From the NCBI GenBank assembly GCA_031082125.1, contig JAVHLM010000039.1, positions 1 through 56,412 on the forward strand: a DNA stretch of 56,412 bases, given 5' to 3'. Below, piece after piece: positions 42,898-51,351 of this stretch. Positions within the stretch are counted from its first letter, which is position 1. Each line of letters starts with the position of its first letter. A program made the translations under genes and the position numbers. The stretch is from Candidatus Eremiobacterota bacterium. GTDB taxonomy: Bacteria > Vulcanimicrobiota > CADAWZ01 > Ess09-12. The notes beneath the pieces are model-generated. The model did not search any database and was not told where the DNA came from. It worked only from the letters and a program-made list of their open reading frames with translations.

Positions 42898-43431
42898 TTA
42901 TTCGTCGCAGAGGGTGTAAGTGACGGTGCGCCTTGTGAGGGGCACCCTCCCTGCTTCCTTTTCTGCGGCAAACTTGTAGGTGATCGTGAGGTTCTTTCCC
43001 GTTCTTTTCCCCACGCCCACCACAAGATCCTTTGGCGACGAGGAGAGGGAGACATCACCAAGACTTGTGCCGCCTGGAGGCGCTGCAAGATTCACCTTGA
43101 GCATTGTGTAGGAAGGGGCGTTCTGATCAAGAGTGCCCGTTATTTTTCTTCTCTTCGCATTGGTGAAGAAACTGTAAGAACTCGAGGAATCGATGACCTC
43201 TCTCGCGCCCGACTGGTTAAGAGATACAAAGACCTCCATGATCCCGGGGTCGCCCTGCACGGTGATCTGGTCAATGGCGGGCACGGAGATGTAAACATTG
43301 TGCGTCGCCTGGTCGCCGGCCCATGCGGGCACACTCAGGACCAGCACAAGGCAGAGGCACACCAGAAGCGCTCTTACCTGCGAGGACATGTTCCTCAGTA
43401 AAAAATAGTTCATAATGCTGAAATCCATCAT
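42898..43431 (-). CDS. Small secreted beta-rich fibre-subunit-like protein (family member C)
   Basis: The frame gives 177 residues with a long N-region and a signal cleaved after AWA (about residue 38). The true start could be an internal ATG (43389). The mature part keeps the full family pattern: THNVYISVPAIDQITVQGDPG, SYSFFTN, RRKITGTL, LKVNLAAPPG, SLGDVSLS, LVVG, ITYKF, AGRV and RTVTYTL. It is closest to member A (32881). It has its own promoter (43454-43482) and so is transcribed apart from the D/E pair upstream. Confidence 0.8.
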   Translation of the reverse strand: MMDFSIMNYFLLRNMSSQVRALLVCLCLVLVLSVPAWAGDQATHNVYISVPAIDQITVQGDPGIMEVFVSLNQSGAREVIDSSSSYSFFTNAKRRKITGTLDQNAPSYTMLKVNLAAPPGGTSLGDVSLSSSPKDLVVGVGKRTGKNLTITYKFAAEKEAGRVPLTRRTVTYTLCDE

Positions 43432-43453
43432 CCCCAGTTTATCTTCTCGTTAT

Positions 43454-43482
43454 ATCATAACCTATTTCGTCTCAAATTGCAA
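43454..43482 (-). promoter_or_regulatory. Promoter of subunit gene C
   Basis: On the minus strand TTGCAA (43477-43482) and TATGAT (43454-43459) are 17 bases apart. Transcription would start near 43447, about 16 bases before the first ATG. Confidence 0.68.
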
Positions 43483-43560
43483 ATCTCTTCTTTCGATTGC
43501 GCCTCGGAAACGCCGCCATGAAGGCCTTTTGTCCGAGTAAAATTTCCTCGCTCAAGGTGA

Positions 43561-44055
43561 TCATGGACCGGCGGTCAGGGTAATGGTCACATCTCTGGAG
43601 GTGGAGGCTATAATGCCCGATATGACGGGGGCCGTGAAGCGGAATGTCACTGTGATCGCCGTGCGGTAGCCCGGGTTAAGCGATGAGACAACGTTCTGCG
43701 CCGTCGTGGAGAGCGGCACGAAACCGGCGCTTGTCCCGCCCAGAGTCCCGCCCGGGGCGGCGGCCTGCATCTCGACAGTGGTGTCAGCAGGAGCCGCAGA
43801 GTTGAGGGCCGCCGTGAGCTTGAAGTTGGCACGGTTCGATGAGATATTGTAGGTCATGGACTGCTCGCTTGAATCAGGCTCATCGCCGGCTGCGGCGGTC
43901 TGCACCGTCAGGGATACTGGCGACCCGGTGAGGGACATCTCAGTGATTGATGCCACGGTGATGTTGAGAGTCTGGTTTATGGAGTTCGCGCTGCCGGGAG
44001 AACAGGCAAACACTATAAGGCACAGAGACAGGATAATCCACCGCCTGCAGTTCAT
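43561..44055 (-). CDS. Small secreted beta-rich fibre-subunit-like protein (family member D)
   Basis: The 164-residue protein has a signal peptide cleaved after GSA (about residue 23). The mature part shows the alternating N-terminal strand QTLNITVASITEMSLTG, the block GDEPDSSEQSMTYNISSN, KLTAALN, EMQAAAPGG, GFVPLS, ITVTFRF and the end SRDVTITLTAGP. It has the layout of the family but is the member furthest from A and C. Its ATG is 11 bases after the stop of member E, so D and E are one transcript. I do not recognise a named family. Confidence 0.8.
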   Translation of the reverse strand: MNCRRWIILSLCLIVFACSPGSANSINQTLNITVASITEMSLTGSPVSLTVQTAAAGDEPDSSEQSMTYNISSNRANFKLTAALNSAAPADTTVEMQAAAPGGTLGGTSAGFVPLSTTAQNVVSSLNPGYRTAITVTFRFTAPVISGIIASTSRDVTITLTAGP

Positions 44056-44066
44056 GGCGCCCCTCC

Positions 44067-44543
44067 TTAATTGGTAAGCGTGAAAAAGACCGTTCTGGTG
44101 GTCGTATCGATCTCTCCCGCATCGACTGTGGCCGAGAAGGTGTAGCGAAGGTCAAGGTTCTTTCCCTTTATTTTCGTGAGGCCCGTCACGGCGTCAACTG
44201 TCGAGCTTGTGAGGAGCAGATCGCTCGTCCATGTGCTGTCGGGCTTCTTGAAGGCGATCATGAGAGCAGTGCCGGTCTCGGTGTTGCTGTCGATGCGCAC
44301 CGTGATCTTCAGGTTGGTCCCGTTGGTGGTGAAACTGTATCTCGTGGTGGAATCGCTGACTGCCGTGGGCTCCTCACCTGCTACCGCGGAGTTCACCGTG
44401 AGGGGAGCAGGAGAGCCCGAGACGGAGAGCTCGCTTATCGAGTTTGCCTGAAGGTTCACCACACCTACCACGACGTTGGACCCGTGGACTGGAGCGGCAA
44501 GCACGAAGAGCAGTGCTGCGGCGATGATAATTCTGGCTGTCAT
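44067..44543 (-). CDS. Small secreted beta-rich fibre-subunit-like protein (family member E)
   Basis: The ATG at 44543 follows AAGGAGG with four bases spacing. The 158-residue protein has a signal peptide cleaved after VHG (about residue 21 of this start). The mature part reads NSISELSVSGSPAPL, GEEPTAV, TRYSFTTN, KITVRID, LMIAFKKPD, LTSSTVDAVTG, LDLRYTFSATVDAGEI and RTVFFTLTN, matching the family pattern. Its own promoter lies directly after the usher-like gene, so it can be expressed more strongly than the assembly genes. It is followed by member D. Confidence 0.82.
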   Translation of the reverse strand: MTARIIIAAALLFVLAAPVHGSNVVVGVVNLQANSISELSVSGSPAPLTVNSAVAGEEPTAVSDSTTRYSFTTNGTNLKITVRIDSNTETGTALMIAFKKPDSTWTSDLLLTSSTVDAVTGLTKIKGKNLDLRYTFSATVDAGEIDTTTRTVFFTLTN

Positions 44544-44565
44544 GGCGCCTCCTTTCACCCTCTCT

Positions 44566-44595
44566 ATTATAACGGAGAAAAGCTCCCCGCGTCAA
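44566..44595 (-). promoter_or_regulatory. Promoter of the E-D subunit genes
   Basis: On the minus strand TTGACG (44590-44595) and TATAAT (44566-44571) are 18 bases apart. The -35 box begins one base after the stop codon of the usher-like gene. Confidence 0.75.
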
Positions 44596-47500
44596 TCATT
44601 TCTTCCTGGTTTCTTTCTTCTGATCCTTCTTGACGTCGCCGTGATCGATGATCTTGATGGTCCTCTTCCTGGGAAGGATTCTCAGGGCGAGTGTCTTTTC
44701 CCCGCCAGGGGCCACCTCGACTTCGATATTGTTGGTCTCCAGGTAAGTAAGCTCGGGAAGCTCGTCATCATAGACAATCAGGGTCCATTTTCCCGGGCGC
44801 ACGTCATAAAAGGCGAAATCGCCGTTGCCGTTGGTCATCTGCCTCACCGTCTCATTCCCGTTGGTGATCTCGACAAGGGCCGAGGAGAGACCTCCCTTGG
44901 CCACAAGGGGCGCCGGCGCCTCGCCCTTGCCGGGGATGAGAAGCTCGCCGCTCCCCCTGTCCTCCGGGGGACCATAAATGGTGATGTTTCCCGATATCTT
45001 CGCCGAGGTGATGATTCCGATAGGGAGCTCTTTTGTTTCACCGCCCTTGAGCTTGATGGCAAATGGCGTCTTCTCCTTTGTCACTTTCCTGAGTCCGATG
45101 GAGCGCTTCTCCACCGATATATAAATCTCACCCGGCCCAAGGGCGGGGAAAAGATACTTTCCCTTGCCGTCACTCACGGCAACGGCCTGGCCGGCCTTCA
45201 CGACGACGTTGGCGAGGGGGACCACCCCTTCCTTTTCGGCGTCGAACACCACGCCCTTTATCATGGCGATGTCCTTTTTCCGCGAGACCGGGACCCCAAG
45301 CGGGATATTGTAGGTCACCATGACGCCCCTGTCATCAAAAGTGTTGGTGGATCTCCTCTTTCGGGCCCTCATGAGCAGGAAGCTCTTGTCGGGGAAAAGA
45401 TACTCAACGGTGCCGTAGTAGTTCTGGCTCTGCTGCATGGTGTCATATATGGTGTACTGCTCGTAGTTGAAGGTCATCTTGAGGTTTTTTGAAAAGGCGA
45501 GCTGCGCCGATCCCCCTATGGTGTTTCCGAACTGGGGATTCAGATAGAAGGTGGTCTCGCCGTTGATGAGGTACAGGGTGAGACCTAGGCCGGGAGCTGG
45601 ATTGTAATAAGCATAAAGACTGGTTCTGGTCATCGGTTGCTCGTAGTTGATTATGTTTTCATTGAGAACTCCCTTTTCCAGGTAGGCCTGGAGGCCCCAT
45701 CTGGTGAAACTCTGCCCGAGCCCCCAGCGCCACCAGCGCGTCCGGAAATTGTAATCAACGGGCAGGAAGTCGTCCTTGCGGTCAAAGTCGTTGTAATCGA
45801 GGGAAAGAGAAAGCCCGCCGGGAAAAGTGTAGGCGGTGCCCACCTGGTAGGTCTCCTCCCGGTTCGCCGTGCTCTGCGTCGGGTCGCGGGAAAGATTGTT
45901 CTGGTAGAAACGGTATGAGCCGTAGCCCGAGAGCTCCTTCAGTATGGGGAAGGTGATGGAGGCGTTGGTGTAGTCCACGTCGCTCATGTAGCCGAAATAG
46001 CGGGGGCCTGCATAGCATTTCTCGAAGGCGTAATTGATGGACTGGCTGATGGCGCCGTTCAGCACGATATGGTAGGCCTTGTCGAAGGCTGCACCGCCGC
46101 TGTTGCTGTTGCAGCCCGCGTACTCGGCCTGGAGCTTGAGTTTGTCTTTCACCTCGTAATTACCCAGGATACTGTAAAGCCTCGCATTGTTCCAGCTTCC
46201 CGGCAGGCCGCTGCCGTAAATGAATCCGATAGGAGGGGCGCCGCTGTAGTCATCGAAGTACCCGTTCATCGCGCCGTTCACGAAGCAGTTGATGGTGCCG
46301 TTCACATAGCCCTCGAACTCCCCGTTCACATAGCCGTAGCCTGTCACGAAGCCTATTACCTGGCCGCTTATGTAGCCGTTGAAGAAGCCGTTGAGGTATG
46401 CATTGACGTAGTTGTTGAGGTAATTGTTGGGCATGACTGAGGTATCACGGGTCTTGTTGAGAAGGGTGCCCTGAAAATAAAGGCGGTCGCTCGCGTTATA
46501 GGCCATGAAGGCCGCCGTCTGCTCCTCCTGCGGCTGGGAGAGAAGGGTGCGCAGCGTATAGCCCCCCCACTCCACGCGGGGTCCCAGGAAATCCACTTCG
46601 GCGGCCCTGCCGTACTTGAAGTTCTCCGTGAGGGGCGTGAGGGAATAGTTCTGGTCGCCGAGGTGCATCTCGAAGGTCCTGGTATAGTAATTCATGAAGT
46701 ACTGCTCCCGGTTTGCCCACTGGAAGTTCTGGAGATCCGGCGACCGGAAGAGAAAATCGATTTTCCTGGTCTCTGCCTCGTCAAGACTCCCCGCGCCTGA
46801 CACCTCGCCCTGGAATCCTGTCTGGCCGTTGTCGTTGAACTCGGCGAGGCTCACGAGGCACTTGAGGCGGTGATAGGGATCATAGACGCCTGTAATGCGG
46901 GGAAGCACTTTTACCGATGCGCTCCGCTCGATGACCAGATTCTTTTTCAGGCTCTCATCGACAATGAGCCTCATCACCACGACGTTCTGCTCCTCCCGGA
47001 CCAGGCTTTTCTCGGTCTTCACGGTGACGGTGATGAGCTCTGACTGTCCCACGTCCAGGGTCATGCGGGAAACCGGGGCACTGAGGGGAAACGGTGGGGA
47101 GTTTTTCAGCTCAAGGCCCATGGCGGTGGCCACGTTTCCCCTGTTGGTGACGCGGAGCTTTATCGCATATATGTCGCCGGCGATGACTATCTCGGGCTTC
47201 TCCTCAACCTGGGCCTCAATTCTTATCAGAGGGTTCACTTCGATCTCGACGGTTCCGCTCCCCTCGGCGGCCTGGGAGGCCTGGACCTGGTAGGTGAGCT
47301 CGTAGCGGCCCGCGGGTGCCTTTGCGGGGATCCGCACCGTGGCAAAACGGACAAGCTCTTCTCCGGCGCTGATCCTGAAGGGCTGACCCGTGGGGATCAC
47401 GACCTGCCACCCGGGGGGCACTTTCATGGTCTCTGTGGGAGAAAGGGCCGCACCTAAGGTGTTTTTCACCTGAAAGGCGGCAGTGACAATCCTCCCCGGG

Positions 47501-47667
47501 TCGGTCTGGATGGCCTGCGGCGACGAGCGTCGCACTGAAAGGGCGCCTGAAGAGAAAGCTGTGCCTGCCCCGCAGACGAGGAGGACCATGAGCACCATGA
47601 GAATGAAGTGAGAGGGGAGCTTACTTGATCGAGATATTGTACTCCGCCCCGAAAACGTTTTCATCAC
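44596..47667 (-). CDS. Large predicted outer-membrane, usher-like protein
   Basis: The 1023-residue protein has a signal peptide with a long basic start (hydrophobic 21-38), two Ig-like domains (about 45-260), a long Tyr/Asn-rich, Gly- and aromatic-ending beta region (about 265-790) and two or more carboxypeptidase-regulatory-like domains (about 790-1000). EMHLGDQNYSLTPLT, RGAAEV-like GRAAEVDFLGPRVEWGGY and the C-terminal GVVFDAEKEGVVPLANV...KYLFPALGPGEIYISV echo fimbrial ushers and the domains that end them. It overlaps the chaperone-like gene by 47 bases. It would sit in the outer membrane and assemble or secrete the small subunits. No family match is certain. Confidence 0.8.
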   Translation of the reverse strand: MMKTFSGRSTISRSSKLPSHFILMVLMVLLVCGAGTAFSSGALSVRRSSPQAIQTDPGRIVTAAFQVKNTLGAALSPTETMKVPPGWQVVIPTGQPFRISAGEELVRFATVRIPAKAPAGRYELTYQVQASQAAEGSGTVEIEVNPLIRIEAQVEEKPEIVIAGDIYAIKLRVTNRGNVATAMGLELKNSPPFPLSAPVSRMTLDVGQSELITVTVKTEKSLVREEQNVVVMRLIVDESLKKNLVIERSASVKVLPRITGVYDPYHRLKCLVSLAEFNDNGQTGFQGEVSGAGSLDEAETRKIDFLFRSPDLQNFQWANREQYFMNYYTRTFEMHLGDQNYSLTPLTENFKYGRAAEVDFLGPRVEWGGYTLRTLLSQPQEEQTAAFMAYNASDRLYFQGTLLNKTRDTSVMPNNYLNNYVNAYLNGFFNGYISGQVIGFVTGYGYVNGEFEGYVNGTINCFVNGAMNGYFDDYSGAPPIGFIYGSGLPGSWNNARLYSILGNYEVKDKLKLQAEYAGCNSNSGGAAFDKAYHIVLNGAISQSINYAFEKCYAGPRYFGYMSDVDYTNASITFPILKELSGYGSYRFYQNNLSRDPTQSTANREETYQVGTAYTFPGGLSLSLDYNDFDRKDDFLPVDYNFRTRWWRWGLGQSFTRWGLQAYLEKGVLNENIINYEQPMTRTSLYAYYNPAPGLGLTLYLINGETTFYLNPQFGNTIGGSAQLAFSKNLKMTFNYEQYTIYDTMQQSQNYYGTVEYLFPDKSFLLMRARKRRSTNTFDDRGVMVTYNIPLGVPVSRKKDIAMIKGVVFDAEKEGVVPLANVVVKAGQAVAVSDGKGKYLFPALGPGEIYISVEKRSIGLRKVTKEKTPFAIKLKGGETKELPIGIITSAKISGNITIYGPPEDRGSGELLIPGKGEAPAPLVAKGGLSSALVEITNGNETVRQMTNGNGDFAFYDVRPGKWTLIVYDDELPELTYLETNNIEVEVAPGGEKTLALRILPRKRTIKIIDHGDVKKDQKKETRKK
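46240..46422 (-). repeat. Tetrapeptide repeat array within the usher-like protein
   Basis: Residues 416-476 are built of about fourteen four-residue units of the form aromatic-X-(N/S/T)-G, such as YLNG, FFNG, YISG, FVTG, YVNG and FVNG. Encoding DNA shows the matching 12-bp periodicity (GTTCACATAGCC-like on the plus strand). Asn-Gly is the classic two-residue type I' beta turn. Confidence 0.85.
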
Positions 47668-48421
47668 CGTTATCTGCTACGACAAGGGCCTTGTAATCTC
47701 CTTTCGGCACGCCTGAGAGGTCGATGAGGTGGCGCACTGAGCAGCCGGGGTAAATTCTGTACTTGCCGCTCTCAAAGCGGCCCACGTAAGCGCCGCTCCC
47801 GCTGTAAAGCTCTGTCCACACTGCCGGGATAAGGGTTCGCTCGCCGTTGTTCTCCAGGTCGAGCTGCAGGGCCACCTGGTTGTCCTTGAGGACGAGCTGC
47901 TTGTCAATGAAACGGAGCTTCTTCTCCCCGGAGTCGGCGATGTTGGTGGAGATCTGTATCCCATAGCGCACAATGGTCTGGAGGCCCACCTTGATCTTGC
48001 CCTTTTCGGGCGACACCTCGGGAGCCGTTTCGGCGATAGGCTCCACCATTATCATGCTCCAGTACGATCCGTTGAGGGCATCGTCCTTGGGCACTGTGAT
48101 GGTGTAATTGATTGCCGCCGTCTCCTTGGGAGCCACCGTGAGGCGCATGGGGCTTATGGATATCCATTTTGCATTTGAGCGGGCCATTTTTCCGGCCTCG
48201 CCGTAAGTGTTACGGCCGTCATAGAAGAACTGGTAGTCCGTCTGGTAAACCTTCACGTCGCTCGGGGTATCGCCGTCGTTGCGGCAGATGATCATGCCGT
48301 CATAGGAGTCTCCCGGCTTCGCGTCGTGATCGTGGGTGAGGTTCCCCACGACAGCCACGCGGGCCCAGGAACATGTGGCGGTAAGGACTATGAAGAGAAG
48401 AATCAGTGCAACTTTTTTCAT
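47621..48421 (-). CDS. Periplasmic chaperone-like two-domain Ig protein
   Basis: I chose the ATG at 48421, with AAAGGGGGAG before it. The 266-residue protein has a signal peptide cleaved after SWA and two Ig-like domains. The first (about 20-140: PGDSYDGMIICRNDGDTPSDVKVYQTDYQF, WISISPMRLTVAPKETAAINYTITVP, GSYWSMIMVEP) has the strand pattern of pilus chaperones and of DUF916-type WxL-interacting domains. The second (about 150-266) ends GDYKALVVADNG. It lacks the usual chaperone signature residues. It lies 11 bases after the H gene and overlaps the usher-like gene, so the three form one operon. Confidence 0.8.
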   Translation of the reverse strand: MKKVALILLFIVLTATCSWARVAVVGNLTHDHDAKPGDSYDGMIICRNDGDTPSDVKVYQTDYQFFYDGRNTYGEAGKMARSNAKWISISPMRLTVAPKETAAINYTITVPKDDALNGSYWSMIMVEPIAETAPEVSPEKGKIKVGLQTIVRYGIQISTNIADSGEKKLRFIDKQLVLKDNQVALQLDLENNGERTLIPAVWTELYSGSGAYVGRFESGKYRIYPGCSVRHLIDLSGVPKGDYKALVVADNGDENVFGAEYNISIK

Positions 48422-48432
48422 GGTCTCCCCCT

Positions 48433-48960
48433 TTACGGTGTATTTACGCATGTCAGTACTATAATGATATTGCTGTAGGTCCCTGTGCCATCGGTAAGCT
48501 CGCAGCCCTGGATCTCATACTGGATAGGGATGTTATTCCTGTCCCCGTTCCCGTTGAAAAAAGTTTGATCCGAGGTGGTTACCAGCAGGAAGGTGTCGCC
48601 GCCCGATACTGCTGTTCCGTTTGAACCAGTGCCGGTACCGGTCCTCTTTATCCAGATCTGAAAGGGAAGCGTCCCACCGTAGGTATAACGCACATCAACA
48701 CGGTAGTTGTCCCACTTATTTTTGCAGCCCGAGATCACTACAAGTGTCTGGTTGGTGGCGCTGTCAATGATCTGATTGATCTCTGAGCCTGCGCCTGACT
48801 GAAGATCAGTGGAATCTATTGTTCTTGTCCACCCCGAGGAAGTTGATGAAATGGTGGGTACCGCATAAACCTGGCCCGTGAGCAGTGCGGCTGTCAAAAT
48901 AAAAAAAACAAAGAAATATCCCACACGGCTTTTCAATGATTTGAAAAAGTCTCTCATCAT
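48433..48960 (-). CDS. Secreted protein at head of the fibre operon, tip-like (H)
   Basis: The 175-residue protein has a signal peptide (about 1-33, AVYA). The mature part differs from the A-G family: it has three Cys, including GCK and GCELTD, many Ser/Thr/Gly, and a final strand GTYSNIIIVLTCVNTP that resembles the GTYTD-type end of spore-coat-U/Csu-type pilins. It is the first gene of the chaperone/usher-like operon, 11 bases before the chaperone-like gene, so it could be the tip, adhesin or first subunit. GGAGGTGAAG precedes the ATG. The promoter is not clear. Confidence 0.78.
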   Translation of the reverse strand: MMRDFFKSLKSRVGYFFVFFILTAALLTGQVYAVPTISSTSSGWTRTIDSTDLQSGAGSEINQIIDSATNQTLVVISGCKNKWDNYRVDVRYTYGGTLPFQIWIKRTGTGTGSNGTAVSGGDTFLLVTTSDQTFFNGNGDRNNIPIQYEIQGCELTDGTGTYSNIIIVLTCVNTP

Positions 48961-49044
48961 GAAATGCTCTTCACCTCCCGTAGAAAATTCAATACGCCCC
49001 GGAAGAACCCTCCTTTCATGAGAGTGTATTCCGGAAAAATGGTT

Positions 49045-51174
49045 TTATTCCCTCGCTGCCCCTCCCCGCTTTTCAAGCTCAAGGGCATCAAGCCGGACAG
49101 CCTCCGGCTCGTTGCGGTCGCGGTGGATCTCCATGCGGACCCGGTATGCGTCCAGAAAGGAGGGGTCGCGCTCGAGAACCTTCGCGAGCTCTGCGAGGGC
49201 CTTGGGATCGTTCCCCATCCTGTGGAGCGTGTGGGCCAGCGTGACGCGGGCCCTCAGGTGGGAGGGGTCGAGCCTGAGGGCTTCCCTCAGGTCGTCAAGA
49301 GCTTTATCATAGTCTTTTTTCAGGAAAAAGACGGTCCCCCTGTTGCTCAGTATTCCCGCGTGGCCCGGCGAGAGCCTGAGGGCCTCCGTGAGGTCGGCGA
49401 CGGCCCTGTCGTATTCCTTCATGGCCGCGTGGAGAGAGCCCCGGTTGTTGAGGGCATCCTTGTGCATCGGGTCGAGGAAGAGGGCGCGGTCATAGTCCCT
49501 GAGGGCTTCCCGGAACTCTCCCTTATGCTGGTGCACCAATCCCCTCGTGGTAAAGGCGTCGGCGTTATAGGGGTTGTATTCCACAGCCCTGTCACAGTCC
49601 ACCAGGGCGCTTTCCAGATCTCCTTTCTTCTGACGTGCGGCGCCCCGGTTCCCGTGTGCCTCGGAAAAGCGGGGGCTGTATGCTATGGCCTTGTCGTAGT
49701 AGGCGATGGCCTCATCTGTCTTTCCCGTCATGAAGAAGATGACGCCGCAGTTATTGTGTGCCGAGGCGTCATAGGGATTGACGGAGAGGACGGTAGTGCA
49801 TTCCGCGAGAGCTGCGTCAAAGTCTTTTTGTTCTATATAGGCGAGGCAGCGGCCATAGTATGCATTAAGGTTCCTCGAGTCCTTCATTGACGTGTCGTTC
49901 CAGAGGGTGATGCTGTCCTTCCAGACGCCGCAGCGCTCCCATGTGAGGATACTGAGCGTGATGACCATGGCGGCGCCGAGAGCGAGTATCCCCCGCGCCG
50001 CGGGACTGTGCTCTCTGGAAAGCCCCTGGTGGATCCACAGCACCCCGAGGGCAATAATGAAGAAATACCCCAGGGAAGGCACGTAGAAATAGCGGTCGGC
50101 GGCGATGCCGGGCGGGATAGGGAGGATCTGGCTCACGGGGAGGATAGTGATGAGATAGAAGAGAAGGCCGAAGAGGACCTCCCTGGAGCGCCGGGCGAAG
50201 TAAAGGGCCAGGGCGAAGACCAGGGGCGCGATGACGCCTGTCGCCGTGAACTCCCATGGAAGTGAGCCCGCGGTTTTTGCCTCGACAGGGTGGCGATACA
50301 CCGCTGAGAGATTGACCGGGAGGAGCATCTTGGAGAAATAGAAATAAAAGCCGTAGCCGGCGACAATGAGATTGTAACCGAGGGTCGGCGCAGGTCCCAG
50401 GTCCGTCTCGACGGCCTTTCCTATCTCGCCGATAGTCCTCAGGATCAGAAGCTCGCCGATGCAGAGCAGGATAAAAGGCAGCTTGTTCACCAGGAAGTCA
50501 GCCTTGAGCGCCCGCTCCTCGTACCAGTCAAGAAGGAGAAGCACCGCCGGGAGGGTGATTGCCATGGGCTTGGCCAAGAGCGAGAGCACAAAGAAGGCTA
50601 GCGTGAGGCCGTAAAAAAGAGGCTTTCTGTGTGTCCGCCAGTGAAGGTAAGCAATCATGGAGAGAAGATAGAAAAAAGCATAGAGCACGTCCTTGCGCTC
50701 GGTGATCCATGCCACGGACTCCACGTGGAGGGGGTGGATCCCGAAGAGGAGCGCCACGATGAAGGCCGCCCACTCATTCCTCGCGAGCAGCAGGAACAGC
50801 CAGAAGACCAGGGTCGTGTTGAGGCAGTGGAGCACGAGGTTGGTGAGATGGAAGGTGAAGGGGGAAGGCCCCGAAAAGTGATATTCCACGGCGAAGGAGA
50901 GGGTGGTGAGGGGGACGTAGAGGCTCTTCACCAGGATGTTGCTCCGGTAGAGCGAGGGGTCTGAGAAATTGAAGATTCCCTTCAGGTTCTCCCAGGAAAG
51001 CTCAAAGACCAGGGGGTTGTTCAGGATATACTCGTCGTCATCCCAGTTGGTGAAGCCGTTCTGAAGAGACGGGAAAAACGCTGTGAAGGTGACGGCGACG
51101 AGAAGAAAAACTAGCAGGGCCTGACGGCCGCCCTGCCGTGAATCTGAGCATTTCCTCTTCTCTTGCCGCCCCAT
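49045..51174 (-). CDS. TMTC-like membrane glycosyltransferase with TPR repeats
   Basis: I chose the ATG at 51174, with GAGAGGTG before it. The 709-residue protein has about 10-11 membrane helices, with WDDDEYILNNP in the first loop and FGIHPLHVESVAWITERKDVLYAFFYL, the DUF1736/GT-C signature of TMTC-type O-mannosyltransferases, followed by about eight TPR repeats (about 455-690). Such proteins transfer sugars from a lipid carrier to protein outside the cytoplasm; the TPRs would hold substrate. It is upstream of the fibre operon on the same strand, which suggests glycosylation of the subunits, but this is inference. It ends 84 bases before the H gene. Confidence 0.88.
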   Translation of the reverse strand: MGRQEKRKCSDSRQGGRQALLVFLLVAVTFTAFFPSLQNGFTNWDDDEYILNNPLVFELSWENLKGIFNFSDPSLYRSNILVKSLYVPLTTLSFAVEYHFSGPSPFTFHLTNLVLHCLNTTLVFWLFLLLARNEWAAFIVALLFGIHPLHVESVAWITERKDVLYAFFYLLSMIAYLHWRTHRKPLFYGLTLAFFVLSLLAKPMAITLPAVLLLLDWYEERALKADFLVNKLPFILLCIGELLILRTIGEIGKAVETDLGPAPTLGYNLIVAGYGFYFYFSKMLLPVNLSAVYRHPVEAKTAGSLPWEFTATGVIAPLVFALALYFARRSREVLFGLLFYLITILPVSQILPIPPGIAADRYFYVPSLGYFFIIALGVLWIHQGLSREHSPAARGILALGAAMVITLSILTWERCGVWKDSITLWNDTSMKDSRNLNAYYGRCLAYIEQKDFDAALAECTTVLSVNPYDASAHNNCGVIFFMTGKTDEAIAYYDKAIAYSPRFSEAHGNRGAARQKKGDLESALVDCDRAVEYNPYNADAFTTRGLVHQHKGEFREALRDYDRALFLDPMHKDALNNRGSLHAAMKEYDRAVADLTEALRLSPGHAGILSNRGTVFFLKKDYDKALDDLREALRLDPSHLRARVTLAHTLHRMGNDPKALAELAKVLERDPSFLDAYRVRMEIHRDRNEPEAVRLDALELEKRGGAARE

Positions 51175-51292
51175 GGGCTCACCTCTCCGGTCACTCTCTC
51201 CCCGATCTGCCGCAGGCGCTCCGCCGAAGGCCACGCCTTTCCGATTCCCCGCCCGGGTCTCTTACTCCTCTCCGTGCCCGGCAACAAGGCAC

Positions 51293-51323
51293 AAAAAAGC
51301 CGGCCCCCTGAGAGACCGGCCTT
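51293..51323 (-). terminator. Rho-independent terminator after subunit gene F
   Basis: On the minus strand an 8-bp stem (AAGGCCGG with CCGGCTTT, one G-U pair) runs into six T. It lies about 30 bases after the stop of gene F and before the TMTC-like gene. Confidence 0.85.
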
Positions 51324-51351
51324 AAGTCCATTAAAGTGTAAGTCGGGTTCC

